Positions 9,643 through 21,600 of a stretch of 50,482 nucleotides of DNA are shown piece after piece (position 1 is the stretch's first letter; every line of letters starts with the position of its first letter). This stretch comes from Rodentolepis nana (taxonomy: Eukaryota; Platyhelminthes; Cestoda; Cyclophyllidea; Hymenolepididae): positions 1 to 50,482 of the forward strand of contig UZAE01012231.1 of NCBI GenBank assembly GCA_900617975.1, given 5' to 3'. A program made the translations under genes and the position numbers. Below the pieces are notes generated by a model that had not been told where the DNA came from, made no database searches, and saw only the letters and a list, made by a program, of their open reading frames with translations.

Positions 9643-12600
9643 ATGCCGACATATACTTGCTACACATATTATCTTGACGACAGGGATCCATTTGATTATA
9701 CAAAATCTGGATTTTTGGAACCTCACAAACCCCCTAAATTTCCATTTTTGACTGACGTCTGTTTAAGAACCCAATTACCTGGTCTTCATAAAATATTAGA
9801 TGCTCCCCATCAAGTAAATTTTCATTTATTTTATTTTATTTTGCAGCTGGAAAATTGCGTCTTACAAGTTTATCGTTTTGGGGCGGAACAAAACTACTTT
9901 GGAACGTATTTGGATATGGATTCAACGCTGCAAGAGCAATGGGAAGAAATCAAAAACACATCAGAGGAGTTAGTAAAATTTTTTGCTTTCCCAGTAAAAC
10001 AATTCAATGAATTCAAATCATATTTTGAATTATAAATGCGCATTCTTCCCTTTGATTGATAAAATTTTGTTAGATTTTGTGGCGAATGTTTAATTACAAA
10101 TCTTTATCATCGCTAATTTAATTCTTCCCAAAATATTGAAACATATGAGAATTAAATTTTCTTATCATATACGGTGATTATGCTGAGATATTCAGTACAC
10201 CAGCACTTTATTTATAAATAATAATTCAATATCTTTATTCCATTTATATATAAATAAGTAGTTTTTCTATTTTTTTAGTGGTGAATCAATCGCAATTGTT
10301 CTCCGAACTAAATCTATTGTTCGCGTACAAGCAATAATAAGTGAGCGATTTTTTGCTTCGATCAAAATCTTTGATTTTACTATGTTCCCAAGAATAAAGT
10401 ATATCACGTTACAATGTCGCTATATTTTCAAATAAATATACTGGTTGATTAGTTTTTACTTACGCAACACGTCATGTAATTTTGCGTGTGAAGTTTAAAC
10501 CACCACCCATTGACTCTTCTAACTCACATCGGCACGCCGTTTTGAGTTGTGCACCTATTTCAAATTAAAAGCAGCCCTCCGTGTCGCCTATTTGCGCACA
10601 ATTTCCAGGGAGACGCTGATTTCAAACAAATCCTTTATCATTACAATCAAGAATCCTATAACGAGTGAGGTCATGACCTTATGACGCACCAACCTCCAAA
10701 ATAAAACTGCGCACTCAGAAAACATGGGCACAACATCGCAATATACTACAACATGAGATCCAATTTCATCTGCATATGCTGATGCGTTTCATCTATCGCA
10801 GAATAAATTGGAGAGTGAGAGAGCGAGAGAGAGAAAAATAGAGAACGAGAGAACGAAATCTCTCAATCTGTGTTCACATTTTTCCATAATAATTAAATTA
10901 AATAAAACGGGATGAGGCAATTTCAGCTTTATTAGCCACATTCAATTCAAAATTCATTACAAACTAATATGTGGGACCTGCCTTTTTTGCCTAAAAAAAG
11001 AATGTTGCCGACAGAGGCATTAATTCGGCAGATAGACGCATCTTTTTCATATTTAAATAGGACTTTTTCATGTCATTCTAAAGGTGAAAATGTAGATTAA
11101 GTGATATTCGGATCTTGAAATTAAGGGAAAATGTATTAACTGAAAGAAATAATACCTTCTCATTCTCAAGACGAATTTTATTCTCTTTTATACACCTCTC
11201 GAGCATATTAGTTAATAATTTATTGAAAAATTAATTAACTAAGTGCTCAATTTCACATTTGCGGATTATGTCAAGTACTCTCATTTTCGTCACTTTCCGT
11301 TCCATTTTAAATTTGACAAAATTTATGCATTAAATGGCACTGAATGGTTGCAATGAGTTTCTAAACGAACACCTTGATCGCTTAATTTCCACGATCAATT
11401 TCCCGATTAAATGTTGATTGTCACTAATTGGTGTTTATCGGAAAGGGAGGTGTAGTGTAATCTATACATTGGCTCCATGTTATTGGATAATTTCTCCAGC
11501 TAATTGATTTCTCATATTTGTTTCAGATCGTTTATATTCCGCTAAGGGCCAGGAATTGCGAAGAGCCTTGTTTTCCTTGAAGCAAATATTCATGGTATGC
11601 TCAAAATTTCAATTAAAATTAAAATTTTGTTTTTTGTGTGTGTGTGTTAATAAAATGGATGTAATCGGAGCAGGCACTTATCAAAATGTTGGCAATTAAT
11701 TGTGGTATCACAGTCGTGTGAATAAACTTTTCGTTTAATTTTTTAATTTATCAATTTCCCATGAGTACGCGCTCATTTTCTTAATAAAAATAATAAAATC
11801 CATCTTAATATCAAGGTGAAATATGGTTCTGACTAAGTCTTGAACTTTGAAATCAGCTATTTCTCGTGCTAGTCACTGGAATCTCACTTTCTTCTCAAAT
11901 GTTTCTATATAAATCCATGTCCTCGAAAAAAACTGATCTTTGACAAATTTAAGTGTTTATGTGTTCTAGAACTTTCTTAAGTGCAAAATACTCAAAATTT
12001 CAACATAATTGACACTATTTAGAGCCTTGCAAAATGAACCTTTTGACGTCTGATCATGGTGATACATCAAAGCACCTAAGATGAAAAATAGTCCAGTATA
12101 AAGAAAGTAAGTTAGCAGTGCTTTGAATAAGAAGTGGAAAAGGCAGGTGAACCTTGATTTTGATAAGAACTTTTGAATCTCTAATTGCCACCTATTTTGC
12201 TGAGCTATGGACTTCTTGTTAAAAATTTTAATTCGTGCGTGATTTTCTGAGTTCTCACTAAGATCTAGATTTCGTCTAGGGCCTTCTTTGTCTAAGCTTA
12301 GGAGCATTTTGTTCATTTAAATTGCTGAAAAGAATCCACATTTTCGTTCGATCTTGAATGTTACCTCATTGATTGGTTGGATTGGGTAGGGGAGACCAGA
12401 ATTCCAATTTCCTTTCACATGGCATCTGTGCCGACAATCGTGTTGTCGTCGTGTTCTCTGATTTTCTAGATGAAATATGACTAAACCTGGAGTGAGGCGA
12501 ATAGAAATAGCTAATCATTATTCTCGAACATTTATTTATTTCAAATGGCAGGCATAATGATAGTCATCATTAGCCCTTTAGCTGACTTCGGACTTCACGG

Positions 12601-15600
12601 AGGGGGGGAGAACAATATGGTGAGAAAAATTCGGGAGGGGGGTGGGAAGGAGAGTGATTCACAGACGTAAAGTGAAAGACAGACACAAAGGCAGAGAAGA
12701 GGTAAGATGAGTACTGTGGAGGGGTCGAATATGACATACAGTGGAGTCATGATGGTCGTTTGAAGTCAGAAGTCAACTGCCGATCAATAGACCTTTTTGC
12801 CGTATCAGTATACGTTGCCCAGGATGCACCACGTGGAGGTTGTAAGTACACGTTGCCCAGGGTGCACCACGTGGAGGTAGCCGTATGCAGTATACGTTGC
12901 CCAGGATGCACCACGTGGAGGTAAGTCTAATATACATTGCCCAGGGTGCACCACGGAGGTAAGTCTATTGCACACCCCATGATACCTATCATAACGCCTG
13001 CCATTTGAAAACGCACCCCGTATTCTCGAACATAATTCTTTCAAAGCGTAGTAAACTACTGTTTGGTGCCAAGTTTTGCGAATATTTCGAGATATCTTTC
13101 AATTCGATCAGGAAAGTGCCTTCCAACAATTATCTCAGGTATAGGTATCCAAATTATCTTATTTCCATCTGATTGATTCTGATTACCCTACTCCATAGTC
13201 TAGATGTGGTCTCAATATCATTGCTTTAATTTAACTTTGAAATAAATCTAGATTTATGAGTTTTGCCTGTCGGTTTTGTCATATTTTAAGAAAATGTGCT
13301 GAGCCAATGTACACTGTCTGTGCGCTTTCATTGACCTGGAAATTTCTGCCCTAATATAGAAAATCTCACCTATTTCTTGGTTTTGCTATTTTTAACAGCT
13401 CTGTTCATTTTACTGCTGTGTTTTAGAGGGTGGAAATAAGTTTCGTGTTAAAAATAAACTACCAATGACTCCATAATCTGTGTTGCTTTCCAAGAAATTA
13501 TTATTTCAAATGGCAGGCTTTGTGATATTTATCATTAGCCCTTTAACTTTGACTTCAGCTTTCCTCATGGGTGGGGGGAGGGGTACATGTATAGCGGTTA
13601 ATTAATAGCAGTTCATTAGCTGTCTTCTTGCTTCCCAGTATCTCTGGCTTTCCGTCGTTGTTTTTAGGGCTGGACACCGATTTAGGTGGGTCTTCTCCAT
13701 TTCCTCCTGTAGGTCACATAGGGGGCATGTGGGTTGAGTGCCAAGCGCTTTCCATGAAATCACATTTAATATATGATTTATTTTCACAATGAGATAGTAA
13801 TGGACACTTCAAGTTAAATTTTCATTTATTTTACTAAGTTAGACTTACCTGATTACAGGAAAGGGTGTGTGTATTTGTAGACCTTGTTTAAGGTGTGGCC
13901 AATATCTCGAGTTCTGGAAGTTGAGAAAAATCCTCCTACCTCCCCCCCCCCCCCCCACGCTCCCTATTCAAACCTAAAGGCAAATATTTTGTCACAATCA
14001 ATCAGGTTTATTTTGCTGTTAGTAAAAATTAACTTCTCGAGTCCTCATTAAAGGAAGTTTGAAAGGCGTTTCTGATCCGCTCCATGTTAACGCCCTCCCC
14101 CCCCCATCATTTTGAATAAAATTAACGAAAAGACCATTGAAAAGCCCCCACATCGTTCTCTTCGTATCCAATGTACAACCCCTACGTAATGCTATTCAAG
14201 GTTTTCATCAACAAGTCATGAAATATTGCCATCAGGTAGGTCGGCATCTCATGAAATTATTCTAGTACCAAAGATTGTGGTCTTCATATCTCGATCTGCG
14301 TAAAAACAAGCTGATCTTCTTTTTATAACCTGAATATTTCGCTACGATTGAGCCTATATGCAGTATTTATTGATTTTAAGAATGACAAGGATCTGGTTCA
14401 CGAATTTGTTACTCACTCCGGATTGACCTGTCTCGTGACCGTTGGATCTCAATCTGAGCACACTCACCAGAACTACATTCTTCGAGGTACGCGACATCCG
14501 TCTTTTTTCTACATCTTCATGTTTTGACACCATGACTCATCCGCTTTCGACAGATTTCCCAAAAATGATATATATTTTTTGCTGTTGTTGTTGTAAGCCA
14601 TACTTTGAATTAGAACTGTCTGGACACATTTTATAGCCTCCACATCACCAACTAGTAACTCGAAAATTGGCCAAAATTTTAGAAATTTGTTTTAGTTTTT
14701 TTTTAAATTTACCCTTTTGTATGAAGTTTAATTTGGAGTTGCCTAATCCGACAAGTAATTTGACAAGTGTCCTTAGATCTGACTGTGGTAATGTGTTTAT
14801 TTAATTGGCAAGCCATTATTACATATTTATAAGCCACCAACTTCAAATACGGTAGGTAAATATTTTTAAAATGCCGAATACTTTAAACCCCATTTGAAAA
14901 ATCCCATTTTAAAGGCGCGAAGCCTTTCCAAAGTTACCTTTGCGGCTATTTTTTCAGCCAAGCGTTTTTTTGTTATGCCAAATGACAAAATTGTCGAATT
15001 TTTGTGTGCTTCTGTCTCAGAAAAAGTCCTTAAATGGCGAAGTATTTGAGTATCTTTGTAGGAAAATTTAGGTATGGAGAACGAACTTTCATTGCCAACA
15101 ATTGACTTGCAGTGGGCAAATCAACTATCTTCTAGACTATTCTAAGCAAACTTTTCTCAGTGTTTTGTTTTTTTTGTTTAATTTTTTTCCTTGTCAATTC
15201 TTTTAGCCTTGGGCCAACTCATCCTTTACGTGGATGGAATGAATGGTGTAAGTGAACATCCAGACACAATTCGGTGGTTATATTCTCTCCTCTCCTGCAA
15301 GGTATGATCATACTACTTATGTATGCTACTTATATCAAGACCAAAAAACGGTTTTGCACTATTTGTCAAGTTTGGTGTAGTATTACATGTTTGTAAACGT
15401 GTTGACTACAGTTGAGATATCTATCCAATAGTGTGATAGGAATTTTTAACCGGTTGTTTGATAAATCCTTGGTCCTTGTTTGAATTCTAGCTTAACTGAG
15501 GGTGATTAACAACTAGTTGTGCATGTGCTTTGATTTTTTCTCACTTGTAGTTCTCATTAGTCAAGAAGACTGCGCTACACCTACTGTCTGTATTTGTGGG

Positions 15601-18600
15601 ATATGCTGACACAAATGCAAACATTTTTGTACAAACTGTCGACGATTTCCACAAATCTGCGAGTAAGTCCATTGAATTTGTTTTAGCATTTATTTATGTA
15701 TGCATGCATAGCATATCATTGGCTTCTATCAAAATTTGTGCCAAAAATGCAATGAGAATTTCATTAACAATCGGTATTAAAGTACGTGCTAATTGGAATC
15801 ATTATAGATTTTAAAATTTAAATTTCATTCAGTGGATAGGAATAGTCATTAACTAGCCTAATTAGCACACTTTCATCATTATTGATTTTTAATTTTTTGT
15901 GTGAATATTTTCATTTAATAGCATGACGTATGCAATTAGTCATTCAATGAACTTTCAAATCAAAAGTTATTCCCAAACTTGCGCAACAACGTATTTTCCA
16001 AAACTCATCTTGTGTTACTTGGGGGTAGCAAGTTACCGCTTTTATTGCTCTACTTATTTTAAATTTAATCATTTCTGAAATTGATTTAAATTCCAGTATT
16101 AAATTAATTACGCTTTCATATAAAATATGATTTAATTCCTACTCGAGGTAAATGCTATTAGTGCGCTCCTTAAATGAGTTCTAAGATTATTATTATTATT
16201 ATTAATATTATTAAATAAATTTCAGGTAATATAATGTTCAGAGATATCTTAGAGGTCTCTGTGAAAGTTTTCTGCCCTCGTGTATCACTTGTTTGAAACC
16301 ATTTTGTGTCCCTGTTGTTTAATTTGCAATCATGGAGGTATAAAACGCGTTAGAACTGACTCGCTATTAATCATTTTAACGGAGTAATACTAAAAAATAT
16401 AGCAAATTTTGTCTGTTCAAAGCAGCTGAAAGTATTTAAAAGAACCTCGACGTATCGAAGTGTCTTATTTCAACTGATTTATTTTTTTCTGGAATCTTGA
16501 CACAAAATAGCAGCCAAATCGATAGCTTTCGTGCAAAAATTAAAATTTAATGAAAATTTTTTTGTTTTTTTTTGGCAACGAATGGCTGACCGCGATGTTG
16601 CCTTCCGCTTTTTTCTGATGAGTGAGAAGGCAAAACGATCCGGCAATGATATTTAGTATCTTAAAATTTTAATATTTAATTAGATGAACTCTATGAACCA
16701 TATGTCCTTGAAATCTTTTCAGAAAAGAATATGTCCACTAGTGATTGATTGCGTCTATGCATCTTCATTGTTTTGACAACTTTTTTTTTGTTAACCGAAT
16801 ATATACAAAGACGGATTTGGATTTCTCATTCTGGTTTAAAATTGAAGTATATTGAATCTCGCAATTAGAATACGGTTGTTCTAAGTTCACAACTGGAACT
16901 ATCCGAACAAGAATTTGGTTGATTGGAGTTTCTGAACAAATAAATTATAAGAGAAATGGCATTTCGTTCATAAGCCAGGCTTCCATGCAGCCGATTGTTT
17001 TTCGTCATAATGCACAGTTAATTTACTGACAATTTCATTTTGTCGAACCAATTGAATATCGCCTTTAGTCTCATTTCACTTGAGAGCAATTCACTGAAGT
17101 ATAACATAAGCTTTACTATATTCGCCATGCAATTTATTGACTAGAAGAAACTAGGAGGGGGAGGGGGGTTCGCCATGTTTTCTGTTCATTTTTTGTTAAT
17201 AATTTTCATTTCAGACATGTCTGTATCGTGTCATGATCAAATTTAGACCATCAATAAAGTTTTCACCACTTGAAGTGCAGTTAGCTTACTTGTAGGTCCA
17301 AACTGAGATTTTTTGTTGTTGCAGCAAACTAATTTCAAATCAAATAAAATAAAGATTAAAGTCGGGAAATCGTGAAATCTAACACCTTTCACTAATAGAT
17401 AGATTCAATTATTATTTAAATTTTAATTTAAAAAGTGCCAATATATTTTTCATTATAATTCAACCTGAGTTTATCTTACTCAATAAAATAATTCGAACAA
17501 TGGATATATAAAGAAAATATTTTCAGCAAGCTGTTTTTTAAGCATAATTTCAATATTTTATGCAAATTTAGAGCTTTATTTTACCTTGAAAAAAACTAAT
17601 AACTTGGTTGGAATATGTGATCAAGTGTCTGAGGTCAGATGGAAACCTTAAACAAATTTGAGATGATATTTTAAGTAATAAACCGACTTTGTAAGATAAA
17701 TGAAGTGTTTAAAAGACAGTTGAAATAAATGGCTATTTATTATCGGGTAGCGTTTCATTATTATTAGCAAATATGACCCAATTTATTTATTTTTCACCTC
17801 AAGAGAGCAATGGAAAGCCTTGGTCTTACCTGATTGATCTACTTCAAAATGAGTCAGGAGATTTGGAATTCAGCCGATTGACAATGCTTCTGATCAACAA
17901 AGTATTAGCAGCTGTTCCGGATCAAGAAACGTTTTATGATATCACCGACTGTTTGGAAGTCCAGGGAATGCAGGAGATTTCAGATAAGCTCCTTAAGGAT
18001 CCTAACACAGACCCCGTACTCGTGGAACAACTCAGAATCTATGAGGTAAAGGTCATAATCTTTGCTTACTTTGAATAGGCTTGTCTACAACAAAAGTAAG
18101 AGAGCTTAATGCTAATCAGAATGAAAGTTGACTTTCATTGGTTAATTGCTCTACTATCAACCAATCAAATCTGTGATAAATTAACAGGAATTTTAAAATA
18201 TTAAACATCAAGCCGAGGTTGAAAGCTAATCCTCTTATTACTGATAACGCGTTAATTAATTTATTTAACAAAATTTGTGCATATTTTACTTAGTAAATTG
18301 CGCTCCACAAGCGCTGTTAAAATTTCCTAGATGAAAATTAACTTTTCTATTTTATAGGCGAGTCTTATTTTCGAAGACGGAGGAACGAAGAGCCAGGTGA
18401 ATTTGGGCGAAAAGTCCTTGGACACCATTCGCCAAACTCCACGGCCAAGTCGAGCGGAACTCGCTGGCACACCTGTGGAATTAGTTAATGGAGAGCCCGT
18501 TCGTAAACGACGATCCAGACGCTTTTTCGCTGAGGAAAGTGGAGCCACTGTGTATGTGTTGGTTTGTTTAAACGCGTTTTTATTAACATTTCTACCCTTG

Positions 18601-21600
18601 GGCGTAATGTGTGCACATTTTAACTGGTGCAATAAAATGTGCTATTTGATGGTATTTCATGGTTATAAGTTCAATTACCACTTTGGCATCTTTATTCTAT
18701 TCCTTTTTTGCATGATCATTTAGTACTTATTGTTTAATAACCGTCTATTTTCAACTTCCAGTTGTTTATTGTCTTCTGATTGATTTAAAATAAAATTCGT
18801 ACTTTAAGAAGTGAACATTCACCTTCGAAAGCCGATAACTTTTTCTTCGTATTATTTAAGACCAAAAGAGCTTGGATCCCTTATTGGATATCGCAATCAG
18901 ATATTGCAATTTCAAGGCCCATCTTTGCGCACCAAGATTGCAATACTCAATGGAGAGAGAGAGAAATAAATGTCGGCTGACACTCCCCAAGATTAAAAAA
19001 AAGTTAATTTTATGTTACGTGGGCGTAGCTGAAAACGCACTACAGGATTCGTAGTGATCTTTAAAAGTAAAAAAATGGAGACACTTTGGAGTCGTCCTCA
19101 AGTGGAAAGACAATGCACTTCCCTGCTGATAATCAGTCACAAAAACTTACCCCATTGTGAGAATTCTGTTGCTCCTTAAGTATTACTAGAATTTTCAAGT
19201 AGTATTTGTAATTTACAACCACCAATATGAGAAGTGACTTGTTGGCTTTTGCTCAAAAACTTCAAAACAGTCTTCACATGATGGTGTAGGAGTAAAGTAC
19301 AATTTTAAGCGTTTCATTATCGATTATGTTCAACAGCGTGTTAGTAAATTGAATTGACGTGTAGATTTAGAGTTATATTTTAATCATGGCAGTTGTCGTA
19401 ATAATTAGTTCAAGCCAGATTTACAAGGCATCAAGATGGAAGTACCTTTCCTCATGCGTTTACTAAATTTGGCTGATAACATTTTTTGGTTCATTTTAAT
19501 TAATAATTCATTTTTTCGAAATGACGAATTCAGGAGAACTTCGTTTTACAATGTATTTATTTATTTATTTATATCAAATGGCAGGCGTTTTGGTAGTTAT
19601 CACTAGCTCTTTAGTTGACTTCAGGCCTCACAAAGGAGAGAGAAAATCAAAATGAGAAAAATTCGAGAGGGGGAACAAAAGAGTGATTCACAGATGTAGA
19701 AGAGACAGAGAGGCACAAAGGTAGAGAAAAGGTGAGATGAGTACTGTGGGAGTTAGGGAATATGACATACAGTGGGGTGATGGTAGTTTGAAGTTCGAAG
19801 TCAACTGCCAGTTGATAGACTTTTTTGCTGTATGAGTATACGTTGCCCAGGGAACACCACGTGGAGGTAAGTCTATCGCACACCCCACATTTTACAATGT
19901 AGTCCTCTTTGTTGCATTATAACAATAAATTTCTGCATTATGCATTTGAAATCACCCTCTATCAATCGGTTTTTTCATTCATTGCTCAGTTGTCTTCAGT
20001 CTTTAATCCCACACAAGTTGAAATAATCCCAGAAAATGACATATTTTAATGTGTCATCTAGTTTGTATGATTCTTCTTTGTTTGCAGAAAAATGGCAAAG
20101 TCCTCAGTCAAATTATCTAATTACCAGAATTGCCGCATTTCCACTTAAATATCCCCACGTCAATCAACAAAAATTTGCATTGGCAACCCAAATGACGGTC
20201 ATAGCGATTCTTACCTCTGAGTGGTTCCAAAAATATTAAGGCCGAATGGACGTTGTTATCGTCCACACTTCTTGGACTAAATGACCTAAATAGTAATTCA
20301 TCATAAATAGTATTGACAAGCAATCTTAATGACTCCATAATCTTAGTCTTTGTACTAGATTTCTACTACTGATTCCTTTCCTCCCGCAATTAGTCTGTGA
20401 AATTCTCCACTTGTCATATAAGTGGATTTGGCTTAATAAATTAGGTGACAAATTAGATGAGACCTCACTTTGTGAGCAATCATTGTCACGAGAGGTTGTG
20501 TTGCAGCGCTCTCGTCTCAAGTAGAAAAAAAAACAAAAGAAAAGAAAATGCTTGAATCGGGTTATTTGAGTGAACAACGCTGCTTTTTAGACCAGAATGA
20601 ATATTACTTCCTGTAAGATGACATTCGAAGCGGTCTCTAACACATTTTTACCGAATTCCTTTTTTCTCTCTCTCTTTTAGAAATGGATCAGACGAGCGTA
20701 AACCTCATGCCAGAAGAATAACAGATGGAATTATTGCAGATTCAAGAAGACATACCGCGGGTAAGTTCACGTGCTGGACTTTCCAGAGGCTCTTTTTATG
20801 AAATACCTATGTTTTGTTCTTTCGAGACTAAAGAGTAATCTCTGTTTTTTTTGTTATTTTTCCTTCCATCGCCCCTTGTCTATTAAATTCACCGCTTTTG
20901 TATTGATGCTCACTATAACAAAAAAAAAATAACTCTAATTGTCATTTATTTACTCACTGTATTTAATTTGAATAATCTTGTCTCGGAAAATTATTGTCTC
21001 CTTATTTGGCTAACCTAATCGTGCATAATGCTTACTGATTAACAAAATGGTGGAAATGATAGAACTGCAACGACAAACTGTTCGAGAACTATACGAAAAT
21101 CTCATTGTCGATGAAAGCATCGTTGAGGAAGAGGTATCAGACGAAATTGCCAACGTGTCTCGAGAAAATGGAGACCAAAAAGATGACGGAGGTGATAGTG
21201 ACATAGATGATAAGCCACCTCAAAGAATTGTCTCATTTTCTGATGATCAAATAAGCCCAGGTAAGCTATCGAATAAGAATTGCTGGCTTTAAATTAGGCC
21301 TTAATTGATTTAATTTCTTATTGTAATTTTGATTTTACATCAGATAATGGAAGTGGTGTTAAGAGCAATGGTGAACATGGAGAAGCAAGAACTGATGAAT
21401 TGAAAAATTATCAGAATGGGCTTAATCACAGAAATCACGCTGGAGAACTAATTAACTATTCTCAACAAGCTTCCTCAACACTAAACGACTTGGTTCACAA
21501 ATTTGGTGGGTAGAGAGTGGTAAAAAAATTCATCGATAATCAGGCTTTGCGCGCAATAACATTAATTACTTAATTGAAGTGCCACCCCCAAGTTGTGAAG

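Larger units (their letters stand above)
11595..14380 (+). other. FHOD: Large FHOD intron 4 hosting retroposons
   Basis: A 2.8-kb intron between the LFSLKQIFM exon and the NDKDLVHEF exon. It contains the composite SINE at 12519-13033 and a LINE 3' end near 13504-13770, plus C runs at 13945-13960 and 14094-14106. A minus-strand open frame of 116 codons (11966-12316) has no recognisable features and is not called. Confidence 0.8.
9643..18045 (+). other. FHOD: FHOD N-terminal GBD/armadillo-like regulatory region (exons 1-8)
   Basis: Residues 1-326 of the model. Hallmarks shared with vertebrate FHOD1/3, read from sequence: LDDRDPF near the start, the block [14 protein letters not shown] (exon 3), [12 protein letters not shown] (exon 4), [10 protein letters not shown] and GLTCLV (exon 5), [15 protein letters not shown] (exon 6), [13 protein letters not shown] (exon 7) and LPDQxTFYD-like [15 protein letters not shown] (exon 8). 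In this family the region folds into a ubiquitin-like GTPase-binding domain plus armadillo-like repeats and binds the C-terminal DAD to hold the protein inactive. Exon 2 uses a weaker GTTAGT donor, chosen because it alone gives the phase needed by exon 3. Confidence 0.9.

Noticed and set aside
7162..9968. Exon 7162-8403 as the 5' exon of the formin
   Set aside because: FHOD proteins begin with the block found at 9643. No in-frame exon connects the two and a plausible terminal exon with TGA lies at 8488-8511.
11966..12316. 116-codon minus-strand open frame inside a FHOD intron
   Set aside because: No recognisable domain and AT-driven composition (Phe, Leu, Lys, Asn); no splice or start context that sets it apart from chance in AT-rich sequence.
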